This document shows, one piece after another, positions 8,313 to 16,611 of a stretch of 64,000 nucleotides of DNA (positions are counted from its first letter, which is position 1; each line of letters begins with the position of its first letter). The notes beneath the pieces are model-generated. The model was given only the letters and a program-made list of their open reading frames with translations, made no database searches and was not told where the DNA came from. This DNA is from Antarctobacter aquimaris. GTDB taxonomy: Bacteria > Pseudomonadota > Alphaproteobacteria > Rhodobacterales > Rhodobacteraceae. The position numbers were made by a program, and so were the translations under genes. Where the stretch lies: positions 186,001 to 250,000 of the forward strand of contig NZ_FXYF01000001.1 of assembly GCF_900184945.1 (NCBI RefSeq), read 5' to 3'.

Positions 8313-10832
8313 CTAGATCCTGATGTCGAGCCCGTCGGTGACGGGCGTTGTTTCTGCCGGTTCGGGTATCGCGCGCTCGGCCGGTTCCCTGGTGAGCGCG
8401 CCGGAGCCGCCACGCGGTGTCCTGTCTTCGTTGCCGCCCCCGCTGTCGCCAAAGGTGAATGCCGCGCCGCCGTAGCCGGCGTCCGCCAGATCGCGCGCCA
8501 GCTGCTCAATGTTGCGACGCATGAGATCGAGCGTTTCGGGCCGATCCGCCGTGATGTGGACCGCGAGCCCGCTCTCCCCCGGCACCATCTGCATGCGGAC
8601 CCGGCCCAGTTCTTCTGGCGCAAGCTGCAACTCGATCCCGCCATCGCGCATCCGCGCGACTCCGTCGGCAATCTGGCGCAGCACGGGCTGGGGATCCGGC
8701 CGGGCCATCGGCGCCGCGGTGTGGACCGCCGTCCCGGTTGCGTGTGCGCGCAACTCCGGAAGACCCTCGGCCGTCAGCCCCTGGGTGACCTTCGGATCCT
8801 CCAGGAGATCGGCCAGCAAAGGCGATGTCACTCGCGACATCGCTGGGCGGTCAAAGGCAGGCGTTACACCCTGAAGTGGGAGGGCCAGAGCTTGTGCATC
8901 GGCCGGTTTCGTCCGGGCAGCCTCGGTCAGCGCGGAAGGATCGGGGGCTGTTTCGACTTGGCGTTCGGACGGCGCTGCGCGGTCGCGCCGGGCCGCCTCC
9001 ATCCTGAGCTGTTGGGGTGATATACCAAGGGACGCAAGAGGCGCAGCCGGGGCCGCCACCGGGGTGACCGTCGCGGCACCATCCCCTGGCGCTCGGACGG
9101 CGTATTGATCGGAGTCCCCCTCGACTGGCGGTGCGTCAGATCGAGTCCCGATCACCCGGACATGGCCAAGAACATCCGCCGCACGCGTCGGGGACGTTGG
9201 ATGGACCACGCTCGGGGCGTGCTCGGGGCCTGGCCTGGCCTTGGGCGGGGGGGCTTCCAGTTCGACCGTCCGATCCAACGGCACAGGCTTCGACAAGCGC
9301 ACCTCGAAGGGTTCAACTTGCTCACTGGCCTTATGGCCGGTGACGTGCGGCGGCTTGGGCACAACGGGCGTCAGCAAACCAGACGGGGCAGCGACACCCT
9401 GCGAAGACAACTCCGGCAGGGGCCGCTGGGGGGTCTCATCAGGTTCTACATGCGCGACCGGAACATCTGTCGGCGGGACGTCGGGGGTAATTCGGTTCGG
9501 CAGCATGCGTTCAGAGCGTTCCGTGGGCCCGATGTCGGTCTGGCGGAAAGGAGCCTGCGCAAGAAGACGGAGCCGTTCGCCCGAATCCATCTCGGAAGCC
9601 TCGTCAAGTCCAGGTGTCATGCCTGCGTTCCGAGGAGATGCCGGACCCGACAGAGCGGGCGCAACAGGGACGTCCGGCACGCGCTGCGGCGCGATGGAGT
9701 CCCCTCGTTTCATGGAGTGTGCAGGAACTTGGGTGCCTTCAGGCAGCCGGGCTTCCGGCGCCCGGTTTGCAAGACCTTCGACGGGACCAATGACCGTCGG
9801 AGCGGCAGCACCGGGTGTTCGCGTGCCCGCCCGTACCTGTACAGCACCCGAATGCGTCGGCGGCAGGGTTTCATGCGCGGACAACTCGCGTATCCGGAGA
9901 CGGAAGATCGGCATTTCCGGACCGGTTGCCTTTGCCGGGCGAGACACGGCCGGCGGACGGGCCACGGGGGGCAATGTCCGGATTTCAGGTGCCTCCGGCG
10001 CCCGACCGTCCGCCGGAGACCGAATCGCGCGCTCTCCTGCCATATCCGTCCTGCCCAGGCCAAGCGTATCCGACGCCACTGGCGCCGGGGTCTGGGTCGT
10101 CTTCCCGGGCTCCGGGGGCGGCGTGAGTCCGGCCGGCGCTGGACCCGGCTCTCGCGCTTCGCGCCCGAGAGGTGTGGAAACAAGCGGGTCAGGGGCGCCC
10201 ACGGCGGGCGTGTTCCGGCCCGCTCCGACGCCGGGATCAATGGAGAGCTGCGCCGGTTTGGTGCGTGTGGCGGCACGGTTCAGCGGCAACACGGGTTGCG
10301 CAATGCTGACTCCGGCTGGACCCGACGGGTGTGCATCGACAGGCGTGCCCCCGATCCGGTGCGGCGCGGCGCCGCCCGTGCCGGCAAACAGGGGCGCGTC
10401 CACCCGGTTTTGCCATTGCTTGCCAGTTGCCTGCCCGGGCAGCGGGTCCGGTCCTGCCCCCAGCACCGGCTCCTTGGCGGTGGTGTCGGACATTGGATGG
10501 TTGGTGTCCTGCGCTTTCGAGGACAGTCTGCCCGTGTCAGGCACATCGACCGGCCCCGCGATTTCGGGCGTTTCGGGATCGTCAGCGGACCGCGCCGGGG
10601 ACATGTCGCCGATCTCATCCGGTCCCTGTTCGGCCTCGGGTGCGTCTACGGCGACACCGTCCGGATCGTCCACGTCGGGCAGGTCCGTGCCTTTGCCGGC
10701 TTGCGGTCGCTCGTCGGCCTCGGTCTCGGCGAAGAGGGTTGCGAAGTCGGTGGTCGGCTTCTGACCAGGCTTTGTTTCGGGTGCCGTCATCGCAAGGCCG
10801 AAACCCAACAGGTTGCTCAACTGGCTCAGCAT
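8313..10832 (-). CDS. fliK: Flagellar hook-length control protein FliK
   Basis: Measures hook length and switches export specificity through FlhB. From ATG 10832 (GGAG upstream) the product is 839 residues, long for FliK. Most of it is proline-, alanine- and threonine-rich low-complexity sequence, as expected of the poorly conserved ruler. The C-terminal about 100 residues hold the recognisable hook-length domain (IELQLAPEELGRVRMQM and ADRPETLDLMRRNIEQL). The in-frame extension upstream to 11075 overlaps flgJ and is not used. Long open frames on the opposite strand are shadows of its biased composition. It forms one unit with flgD. Confidence 0.88.
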   Translation of the reverse strand: MLSQLSNLLGFGLAMTAPETKPGQKPTTDFATLFAETEADERPQAGKGTDLPDVDDPDGVAVDAPEAEQGPDEIGDMSPARSADDPETPEIAGPVDVPDTGRLSSKAQDTNHPMSDTTAKEPVLGAGPDPLPGQATGKQWQNRVDAPLFAGTGGAAPHRIGGTPVDAHPSGPAGVSIAQPVLPLNRAATRTKPAQLSIDPGVGAGRNTPAVGAPDPLVSTPLGREAREPGPAPAGLTPPPEPGKTTQTPAPVASDTLGLGRTDMAGERAIRSPADGRAPEAPEIRTLPPVARPPAVSRPAKATGPEMPIFRLRIRELSAHETLPPTHSGAVQVRAGTRTPGAAAPTVIGPVEGLANRAPEARLPEGTQVPAHSMKRGDSIAPQRVPDVPVAPALSGPASPRNAGMTPGLDEASEMDSGERLRLLAQAPFRQTDIGPTERSERMLPNRITPDVPPTDVPVAHVEPDETPQRPLPELSSQGVAAPSGLLTPVVPKPPHVTGHKASEQVEPFEVRLSKPVPLDRTVELEAPPPKARPGPEHAPSVVHPTSPTRAADVLGHVRVIGTRSDAPPVEGDSDQYAVRAPGDGAATVTPVAAPAAPLASLGISPQQLRMEAARRDRAAPSERQVETAPDPSALTEAARTKPADAQALALPLQGVTPAFDRPAMSRVTSPLLADLLEDPKVTQGLTAEGLPELRAHATGTAVHTAAPMARPDPQPVLRQIADGVARMRDGGIELQLAPEELGRVRMQMVPGESGLAVHITADRPETLDLMRRNIEQLARDLADAGYGGAAFTFGDSGGGNEDRTPRGGSGALTREPAERAIPEPAETTPVTDGLDIRI

Positions 10833-10879
10833 GTGTGCTCCGGGAATTCTTCCACGGGGGCACCTTAGATCGCTGCTCG

Positions 10880-10894
10880 TTACCAGTTCTTTAC
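10880..10894. promoter_or_regulatory. CtrA-like box in the fliK / flgJ divergent region
   Basis: TTAC-N7-TTAC (as TTACC-N6-TTACC) lies between the divergent fliK and flgJ-like genes, two mismatches from TTAA-N7-TTAA. On its own it is weak. It counts because the same spacing recurs upstream of other flagellar units here. Confidence 0.35.
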
Positions 10895-10942
10895 CGCGAT
10901 AGGGCCAAATCGGACAGAGCGAGTCGAATTGGAGAGATTGAC

Positions 10943-11212
10943 ATGGAGATTTCCACGGTCGGGGCCGGGATGGAGTCCCGCCAGGACACGGCCTTGCGCC
11001 AGGCTGCCCAGGAGCTCGAGGCCAGTTTTCTCGCCGAGATGCTGAAGGCCGCGCGTGTCGGCGAAACGCCCACATCCTTTGGCGGCGGCGAAGGCGAAGA
11101 GCAGTTCGCCTCTTTCATGCGTCTCGAACAGGCGCGCCGGATGGCCGAGGGCGGCGGCATCGGGCTCGCGGAATCGCTGTATCACGCCCTCAAGGAGAGA
11201 ATGAATGACTGA
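10943..11212 (+). CDS. flgJ: Rod-binding protein, FlgJ N-terminal domain type
   Basis: An 89-residue protein corresponding only to the FlgJ rod-binding domain (LRQAAQELEASFLAEMLKAAR, then EEQFASFMRLEQARRMAEGGGIGLAESLYHAL). The muramidase domain of enterobacterial FlgJ is absent. In alphaproteobacteria the lytic enzyme is normally a separate protein, so this is not a truncation. It should cap or chaperone the rod in the periplasm. ATG 10943 follows GGAGAG. It overlaps the next gene by 8 bp and faces fliK across about 110 bp. Confidence 0.85.
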   Translation: MEISTVGAGMESRQDTALRQAAQELEASFLAEMLKAARVGETPTSFGGGEGEEQFASFMRLEQARRMAEGGGIGLAESLYHALKERMND

Positions 11213-11552
11213 CAGTGCAATCACCGAACGGCTCAAGATCCTGATCGCGGCGGAACGCGAGGCGCTTCTGAAAGGCGACTTCGACCGTCTTTCCGACCTG
11301 ATGGATGAAAAGCAGGGAATCGCGGAAGAGCTTGCGAACCGGCCGCTTACCCAGGGTGAACTGCAACCGCTGCGGGACGGTCTGCGTCGCAACCAGGAAC
11401 TGTTCGACCATGCAATGGCTGGGCTGCGCAACGTGGCAGCCCGCCTTGGCGATCTCAACCGGGTGCGCCGGGCGACGGACACTTACGATGCGAAAGGCCG
11501 GCGCCAGACCATCGATACCCCCGCCGCGAACCGGCTCGAACGCAGAGCCTGA
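11205..11552 (+). CDS. FlgN-like flagellar export chaperone
   Basis: A 115-residue, mostly helical, highly charged protein starting inside the 3' end of the flgJ-like gene. The heptad-like region LIAAEREALLKGDFDRLSDLMDEKQGIAEEL resembles FlgN, the chaperone of hook-associated proteins FlgK and FlgL. The C-terminus (GRRQTIDTPAANRLERRA) is polar. The assignment rests on length, helical pattern and position between the rod protein and flagellin; FlgN sequences are poorly conserved, so another small flagellar chaperone is possible. Confidence 0.6.
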   Translation: MTDSAITERLKILIAAEREALLKGDFDRLSDLMDEKQGIAEELANRPLTQGELQPLRDGLRRNQELFDHAMAGLRNVAARLGDLNRVRRATDTYDAKGRRQTIDTPAANRLERRA

Positions 11553-11590
11553 GCATTTGTGACAAAAGCGCTGGAACGTCGGGAGGCACA

Positions 11591-11605
11591 TTAGGGCTCC
11601 ATTAG
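11591..11605. promoter_or_regulatory. CtrA-like box upstream of flagellin
   Basis: TTAG-N7-TTAG on the plus strand (CTAA-N7-CTAA on the minus strand), 148 bp before the fliC start and outside its structured leader. It has two mismatches to TTAA-N7-TTAA. This is a weak site considered mainly because the spacing recurs elsewhere. Confidence 0.3.
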
Positions 11606-11622
11606 TATTCACAGGCGAAGTT

Positions 11623-11652
11623 GGCCTCGCACCCCACAAGGTGGCGCAGGCC
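11623..11652 (+). promoter_or_regulatory. Strong hairpin in the flagellin 5' leader
   Basis: GGCCT...AGGCC ends flank further pairing (CGC/GCG, ACC/GGT) around loop CCACAA, interrupted by small bulges. It is a stable stem about 100 nt before the start codon. If transcription begins upstream, it lies in the untranslated leader and could serve as a binding or stability element. Confidence 0.5.
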
Positions 11653-11717
11653 GGCAAAGGGTCCGGACTGCATACGTCAGAAAGGCGTCAGAGATGCCGC
11701 CCGCGGCAAATGCAACC

Positions 11718-11730
11718 GGCGCAAAGCGCC
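11718..11730 (+). promoter_or_regulatory. Hairpin immediately upstream of the flagellin ribosome-binding site
   Basis: GGCGC-AAA-GCGCC is a perfect 5-bp stem followed by TTTT, 12 bp before the AAGGA ribosome-binding site (11743-11747). Its position suits translational or attenuation control of flagellin. The encoded FlbT/FlaF homologues lie directly downstream. Confidence 0.5.
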
Positions 11731-11752
11731 TTTTGAATAGCAAGGACACCTT

Positions 11753-13081
11753 ATGTCTAGCATCCTGACGAACAACGGCGCCATGGTGGCGCTGCAAACG
11801 CTGAAGTCGATCAACTCCAGCCTCGCCGACACGCAGAAGGAAATCTCCACCGGCAAGCGCGTTTCGAACGCCATGGACAACTCGGCCGTGTGGGCCATTT
11901 CCAAGGTGATGGAAGCGGACGTGAAGGGCTTCAAGGGCATCTCCGACAGCCTCAACCTGGGCCAGTCCACCGTCGCCGTCGCCCGCCAGGCCGCCGAGAC
12001 GACCACCGACCTCTTGACCGACATCAAGGGAAAGATCGTCGCCGCGCAGGAAGAGAACGTCGACCGTGGCAAGATCCAGACCGACATCGACGCCCTGCGC
12101 AACCAGATCGCCGCCGTCGTCGGCGCGGCGCAGTTCAACGGCCTGAACCTGCTGTCGAACACCGCAAAGACCGCGGGATCGGGCAGCATCAACGTCCTGG
12201 CGTCGCTCGACCGCTCCGCCAGCGGCGTGACCGCTTCGGATATCGGTGTCGCGAAACAGGACCTTGGAACCTCCGCGGGCTCGATCAACGTGGCCTCGGC
12301 CTCGGCGGTGGCGGTCGGTACTGACGCGCTGTCGGGTGCGGCCAACACCGCGGCCGTCGCGCTGACAGGTGCGGCCGTGCAGCCCACCACGCTGGCCGTC
12401 GTCGGCCAGGCGGCGGGCGCGGGCACCGCGGCGGTTGCCGCCGGCACCGGTTTCTCGATCGAGATCTCGGCGGGCGCAGGTGGGCTTGCCACCTTCAACA
12501 CCACCGCAACCGCCGGCGCGCAGGAGATCACCTATGTCGCCCGCGACGGCGATACGGAGTCGGACGTGGCCGCGGGCCTGGTCGCGGCCTTCAACAAGTA
12601 CGTCTCGGACAATTCGTCCATCACCGACGGTCTGGGCATCGCGGCGGCGGTCAGCGGCACCAGCGCAAACCAGATCAACTTCACCGGCGCCAACAACACC
12701 GGCGACAACTTCTCGGTCCAGGTGCGCAGCTATGCCACCACCGACACCACCATTGGTGGCCGGCTGGAAGCCCTGGGCAACATCGACGTCACGACCCAGG
12801 CCGGGGTGGACAGTGCCCTCACCGAAATCGAGGACCTGATCCAGACCGCCATCGACTCGGCCGCCTCCTTCGGTTCGGTCCAGGGCCGGATCTCGACCCA
12901 GCTCGACTTCGTGTCATCGCTGACCGACGCGCTGAAGTCGGGCATCGGTTCGATGGTCGATGCCGACATGGAAGAGGCCTCAGCCCGGCTGCAGGCACTT
13001 CAGGTCCAGCAGCAGCTGGGCGTGCAGGCGCTGTCGATCGCCAACCAGGCGCCGCAGTCGCTGCTGTCGCTGTTCCGCTGA
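11753..13081 (+). CDS. fliC: Flagellin (filament protein)
   Basis: Structural subunit of the extracellular filament, 442 residues. The N-terminal D0/D1 region (SSILTNNGAMVALQTLKSIN..., NLGQSTVAVARQAAETTTDLL) and the C-terminal D1/D0 region (STQLDFVSSLTDALKSGIGSMVDADMEEASARLQALQVQQQLG..., ending SLLSLFR) are well conserved. The central about 200 residues are Ala/Gly/Thr-rich and variable, as expected of the surface-exposed domain. The protein lacks cysteine. AAGGA precedes ATG 11753 by 5 bp. A strong terminator follows, so fliC is probably monocistronic, with flaF and flbT just downstream. Export is through the flagellar type III apparatus without a cleaved signal. Confidence 0.95.
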   Translation: MSSILTNNGAMVALQTLKSINSSLADTQKEISTGKRVSNAMDNSAVWAISKVMEADVKGFKGISDSLNLGQSTVAVARQAAETTTDLLTDIKGKIVAAQEENVDRGKIQTDIDALRNQIAAVVGAAQFNGLNLLSNTAKTAGSGSINVLASLDRSASGVTASDIGVAKQDLGTSAGSINVASASAVAVGTDALSGAANTAAVALTGAAVQPTTLAVVGQAAGAGTAAVAAGTGFSIEISAGAGGLATFNTTATAGAQEITYVARDGDTESDVAAGLVAAFNKYVSDNSSITDGLGIAAAVSGTSANQINFTGANNTGDNFSVQVRSYATTDTTIGGRLEALGNIDVTTQAGVDSALTEIEDLIQTAIDSAASFGSVQGRISTQLDFVSSLTDALKSGIGSMVDADMEEASARLQALQVQQQLGVQALSIANQAPQSLLSLFR

Positions 13082-13092
13082 TCCGGAACATC

Positions 13093-13129
13093 GGAGGGCC
13101 GGTTCACCGGCCCTCCGGTCACCCAATTT
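13093..13129 (+). terminator. Rho-independent terminator after flagellin
   Basis: Perfect 10-bp stem GGAGGGCCGG / CCGGCCCTCC with loop TTCA, then CAATTTTTG. It begins 12 bp past the fliC stop and should insulate the abundant flagellin message from flaF. Confidence 0.88.
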
Positions 13130-13157
13130 TTGAGCAACAAAACCAGAAGGTTCTGAA

Positions 13158-13535
13158 GTGAACGCCCAGACACTCGCCCACAAGGCCTATTCCCAGAACG
13201 CCCGCTCGACGCAGACACCGCGCGGCACCGAATACGAGCTGATCGCCAAGGTCACGCATCGGATCAAGGCTGCGGCCGAGGCAGGACCCGGATCCTACCC
13301 GAGGCTTGTCGAAGCCCTTTCCGACAACCAGCGTCTCTGGACCGCGCTTGCGGTGGACGTGGCGGACAAAGACAACGCCCTTCCGGCGGACCTGCGGGCA
13401 CGTATCTTCTATCTTGCGGAGTTCGTGCAGCAGCACACGTCGAAAGTGCTGACCAAAAAGGCGGGACTGCGGCCACTTCTGGAAATCAACGCTGCCATCC
13501 TGCGCGGATTGAGCGGCAGGAGCCCACAGAAATGA
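13158..13535 (+). CDS. flaF: Flagellar biosynthesis regulator FlaF
   Basis: A 125-residue FlaF-family protein (AHKAYSQNARSTQTPRGTEYELIAKVTHRI near the N-terminus, LRARIFYLAEFVQQHT toward the C-terminus). FlaF is restricted mainly to alphaproteobacteria and in Caulobacter acts with FlbT to control flagellin synthesis and secretion post-transcriptionally. It follows the fliC terminator and overlaps flbT by 4 bp, the conserved arrangement. Start ATG 13158 gives the family N-terminus. Confidence 0.9.
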   Translation: MNAQTLAHKAYSQNARSTQTPRGTEYELIAKVTHRIKAAAEAGPGSYPRLVEALSDNQRLWTALAVDVADKDNALPADLRARIFYLAEFVQQHTSKVLTKKAGLRPLLEINAAILRGLSGRSPQK

Positions 13536-13936
13536 GCGGACTTGTTCTCAAGCTCGGCCCGCGAGAGCGCGTGCTGATCAATGGTGCGGTGATCGAAAAC
13601 GGCGATCGGCGCAGCCGGTTGTCCATCGTCACCCCGAATGCAAACGTCCTTCGTCTGCGCGATGCGATCCATCCCGAGGAGGCGCGCACTCCGGTGCGTC
13701 GGCTGTGCTACCACGCGCAATTGATTCTGACCGGAGACGCCAGTTCGGAAGAAGCGCGGACCAAGCTGCTGCCGCGGATCGAGGAGCTGAGCCAGATCCT
13801 CGTTGATCCGGACAGTCGCCGCTTGCTGACCCAGGCGACCGACGCGCTTCTGGGCGATCAGTTCTATCAATGTCTCAAGGCACTCAGGGCCTTGATCCCG
13901 CGCGAAGACCGGCTGCTGGCAACGAGGTCGCAATGA
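13532..13936 (+). CDS. flbT: Flagellin mRNA regulator FlbT
   Basis: A 134-residue FlbT homologue. The hallmark opening SGLVLKLGPRERVLINGAVIENG is present, with LLYxQ-type helices in the second half (RLLTQATDALLGDQFYQCLKALR). In Caulobacter FlbT associates with the 5' leader of flagellin mRNA and promotes its decay when assembly is incomplete; in other species it can act positively. Here it overlaps flaF by 4 bp and the following DUF1217 gene by 4 bp, so the three are translationally coupled. Its likely target is the structured leader upstream of fliC. Confidence 0.92.
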   Translation: MSGLVLKLGPRERVLINGAVIENGDRRSRLSIVTPNANVLRLRDAIHPEEARTPVRRLCYHAQLILTGDASSEEARTKLLPRIEELSQILVDPDSRRLLTQATDALLGDQFYQCLKALRALIPREDRLLATRSQ

Positions 13937-14745
13937 CCTACCAGCCTGTCATCGTCGGCAGCGGCCTGGTCGGGTGGCAGTTCCTGAAATCCACTCAGGA
14001 CACACAGCGCACGGTCTTTGACAAATCCGCGAGCTTGACCCGCGACACGGAGTATTTCGAAGCCAACATCGGCAAGATCACCAGTGCCGAAGACCTGGTC
14101 GCCGACCGGAGATTGCGCCGCGTGGCCCTGGGTGCCTTCGGCCTCCAGGACGACATCGACAACATCTTCTTCATCCGCAAGATCCTGGACGAAGGAACAT
14201 TGAATCAGGACTCGTTGGCCAACAAGATGTCCGACGACCGATACAAGGCAATGGCCAAGGCCTTTGCCTTCGACTCGCCGCTTGGGCCCGCAACGCAGGG
14301 CAGTGGCTTTGCCAAGTCCATCGTGGCGCGCTTTCGTGCGCAGGAGTTCGAGGTCGCCGTCGGGAACCAGGATGAAAGCCTGCGCCTGTCCCTGAACCTG
14401 GAGCGGGCACTGCCGGAAATCGCGGCGACAAGCAGCGCCGATGACACCAAGTGGTTCCGCGTCATGGGGACATCGCCGCTGCGGACGGTGCTGGAAACTG
14501 CGCTGGGCCTGCCGAAGGGCTTCGGTCAGCTGGACATCGACAAGCAGCTCGAGATGTTTCGAGACAAGATGCAGTCGCGCTTTGGTGTCTCGGAAATCGA
14601 CGAGATCGCAGAACCCGAAGTGATGGGACGCGTCATCCAGACCTACCTGCTCCAGAATCAGATCAAGGAGAGCAGCGCGATCGGCTCGGGTCAGCTTGCA
14701 CTGACCCTGCTGCAATCGATTCCCCGCCTGTCGCTCCTTCGCTGA
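13933..14745 (+). CDS. DUF1217 flagellar-locus protein, function unknown
   Basis: A 270-residue protein starting at ATG 13933, overlapping the flbT stop by 4 bp; the in-frame ATG 21 codons earlier lies within flbT. It matches my memory of DUF1217 proteins found in alphaproteobacterial flagellar clusters. There is no signal peptide or membrane segment. It is charged and mostly helical, with repeated-looking blocks (YFEANIGKITSAEDLVADRRLRRVAL near the start, and a similar FRDKMQSRFGVSEIDEIAEPEVMGRVIQTYLLQNQ near the end). The family has been linked to flagellar hook or basal-body assembly in annotations but I know of no defined mechanism. It converges on fliI with 15 bp between stops. Confidence 0.75.
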   Translation: MTYQPVIVGSGLVGWQFLKSTQDTQRTVFDKSASLTRDTEYFEANIGKITSAEDLVADRRLRRVALGAFGLQDDIDNIFFIRKILDEGTLNQDSLANKMSDDRYKAMAKAFAFDSPLGPATQGSGFAKSIVARFRAQEFEVAVGNQDESLRLSLNLERALPEIAATSSADDTKWFRVMGTSPLRTVLETALGLPKGFGQLDIDKQLEMFRDKMQSRFGVSEIDEIAEPEVMGRVIQTYLLQNQIKESSAIGSGQLALTLLQSIPRLSLLR

Positions 14746-14760
14746 AGGAAGCCGCGGCGT

Positions 14761-16137
14761 TCAGCTGCGCCGTTGCAGCGCAACCGGCCTGTTGGAGGGC
14801 GCAGGCCGTGGCTGCGGGCCCGCCTGTGCCCGCCGGAGAATCAGCTCCAGCCTCTGGAACGCCCTTTCAGGACCTGCGGTCGATTTCTCGGACAGGAAGG
14901 CGTCGAGTTCCGACCAGACCTTGATCGCCTGGTCGAGCAGCAGGTCTTCGCCTTCACGATACAAGCCTGCCCGTACCATGGTCTCGGAGCGCGCATAGGC
15001 TCCCATCAGGCTGCGGGCGCGCTGGATCAGGCCGTTTTCATGATCGTTCGCCGCTTCGGGCAGGCTGCGCGAGACCGAGCGCAAGAGGTCGATGGCCGGG
15101 AATCGCCCGCGTTCCGCGATCTGGCGGTCCAGCACGACATGACCGTCGAGCACGCCCCGCAGGATGTCCGCCACCGGTTCGTCCATGTCCGACCCGGCAA
15201 CCAGCACGCTGAACACCGCGGTGATGTCTCCGGTTCCTTCGAGACCCGGGCCGGCCCGTTCGGCCAGCCGCATGATCTGGTGCGCCACGGACGGCGGGTG
15301 CCCCCGCAGGGCCGGCAGTTCGCCGGAGGCGATGGCGACCTCGCGATGCGCTTCGGCGAAGCGGGTGATCGAATCGGCCAGGTAGAGCACGTGCTGCCCC
15401 TGGTCGCGGAAATGCTCGGCGATGGTCATCGCGGCTAGCGGACAGCGCCGACGCTCCAGCGGTGACCGGTCCGACGTCGCGGCGACGACAACGCTGCGCG
15501 CCATCCCCTCCGGGCCAAGCACCGAGGTCACGAAATCCAGGACTTCGCGACCCCGCTCCCCCACGAGGGCCAGCACCACGACATCCGCCTGCATGCCCTG
15601 CGCCAATTGCGCCAGCAAGCGGGATTTGCCGACGCCTGATCCGGCAAACAGACCGATGCGCTGACCCTTCACGATGGGCAACAGCGTGTCGAATACCGCG
15701 AGCCCGGTCGACAGGCGGGCACCGAGGCGGCGGCGGGCCGCGGCGGGCGGCGGGCTGGCGCGGAACGGGCGGCGGCGTTCCCCGGGGCCAAGCGGCGCGC
15801 CGTCCAGTGGCCGACCGTAGGCATCGACCACCCGGCCGATCCAGCTGTCGCACGGCGCCAGCGTCGGCGGCCCGAGGACCGCGACCCGATCCCCGCGCGA
15901 TACCCCCTCGGCCATCTCGTCCGGCAGCATGGCCACCAGGTCGTCGCGGATCCGCAGGACTTCGCCCCCCAACACCGCCCCGGGGTGCATCAGGCGCAGG
16001 CGGTCGCCTATGCAGGCGGTTTCGGCCAGCCCGCGCACCCAGATGATCGTGCCGTCCACGGCCTGGACCCGCCCGACGGCGCGCACCGGTTGCATCTGCG
16101 CGATCCGCGCCCTGAGTCCCGTAATGTCGTCGTCCAT
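14761..16137 (-). CDS. fliI: Flagellum-specific ATP synthase FliI
   Basis: ATPase that energises substrate loading at the flagellar type III export gate, related to the F1 beta subunit. The 458-residue product has Walker A GLFAGSGVGKS (about 160-170), Walker B-type LYLADSITR and the long conserved ERGREVLDFV and HPPSVAHQIMRLAERAG stretches. It is transcribed alone, divergent from flgB across 84 bp. fliH is not adjacent and fliJ lies 5 kb away on the same strand, so the usual fliH-fliI-fliJ grouping is broken up. Confidence 0.95.
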   Translation of the reverse strand: MDDDITGLRARIAQMQPVRAVGRVQAVDGTIIWVRGLAETACIGDRLRLMHPGAVLGGEVLRIRDDLVAMLPDEMAEGVSRGDRVAVLGPPTLAPCDSWIGRVVDAYGRPLDGAPLGPGERRRPFRASPPPAAARRRLGARLSTGLAVFDTLLPIVKGQRIGLFAGSGVGKSRLLAQLAQGMQADVVVLALVGERGREVLDFVTSVLGPEGMARSVVVAATSDRSPLERRRCPLAAMTIAEHFRDQGQHVLYLADSITRFAEAHREVAIASGELPALRGHPPSVAHQIMRLAERAGPGLEGTGDITAVFSVLVAGSDMDEPVADILRGVLDGHVVLDRQIAERGRFPAIDLLRSVSRSLPEAANDHENGLIQRARSLMGAYARSETMVRAGLYREGEDLLLDQAIKVWSELDAFLSEKSTAGPERAFQRLELILRRAQAGPQPRPAPSNRPVALQRRS

Positions 16138-16184
16138 CGTTCGCTCCGTTCATTCTCCGCAAACCATATCTAAAGGAATCAGCG

Positions 16185-16199
16185 TTAAGCCTTGATTGA
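16185..16199. promoter_or_regulatory. CtrA-like box in the fliI / flgB divergent region
   Basis: TTAA-N7-TTGA, seven of eight consensus positions, 22 bp before the flgB start and 47 bp upstream of the fliI start. It could serve either direction. The site is seen directly; factor identity is inferred. Confidence 0.4.
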
Positions 16200-16221
16200 A
16201 GCAATCGAGGGAGAAGCCCCG

Positions 16222-16599
16222 ATGTTCCAGAAACTGGACGTCTTCAGAACGGCGATGGCCATGGCGCGGCACGCAGGTCAGCAACAGGCCTACAGCGCCG
16301 AGAATATCGCACACGCCGATACGCCCGGTTACCGGGCCAAGGAAATGCCGGATTTCGCCAGCGGGCTGCGCGACGGGCTGATGGGCCAGCGCGCGACGCG
16401 TGCGGCGCACCTGAACGGCGGCACCAGCCGCAGCGCCGAAGGCGTCGAACGCCGGCAGGTGCTGGATCCCAACGGCAACACCGTGTCGCTGGAGCAGGAA
16501 ATGGTGAAATCGGTCCGCGCGAAAAGCCAGCATGACCGCGCGCTCGCCATTTATCGCAGCAATCTCAACATTCTGCGCGCCAGCCTTGGCCGCGGGTAA
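16222..16599 (+). CDS. flgB: Flagellar basal-body rod protein FlgB
   Basis: Proximal rod component in the periplasm. The 125-residue protein has the rod signature AENIAHADTPGYRAKEMPDF near residues 30-50 and a C-terminal coiled segment (EQEMVKSVRAKSQHDRALAIYRSNLNILR). Start ATG 16222 follows a GGAGAAG ribosome-binding site; the in-frame ATG 30 bp earlier lacks one. It opens a nine-gene rod/P-L-ring operon that runs to fliL. Confidence 0.94.
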   Translation: MFQKLDVFRTAMAMARHAGQQQAYSAENIAHADTPGYRAKEMPDFASGLRDGLMGQRATRAAHLNGGTSRSAEGVERRQVLDPNGNTVSLEQEMVKSVRAKSQHDRALAIYRSNLNILRASLGRG

Positions 16600-16611
16600 C
16601 AGGAGGTCCTG

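Noticed and set aside
9105-10868. 587- and 507-codon plus-strand frames opposite fliK
   Set aside because: Both arise from the biased composition of fliK. The minus strand has the SD, the conserved C-terminal domain and the flgD partner.
11553-11600. Sigma-54 promoter (TGGCAC-N5-TTGC) upstream of flagellin
   Set aside because: The closest sequence (TGGAACG...) has wrong spacing and no TTGC.
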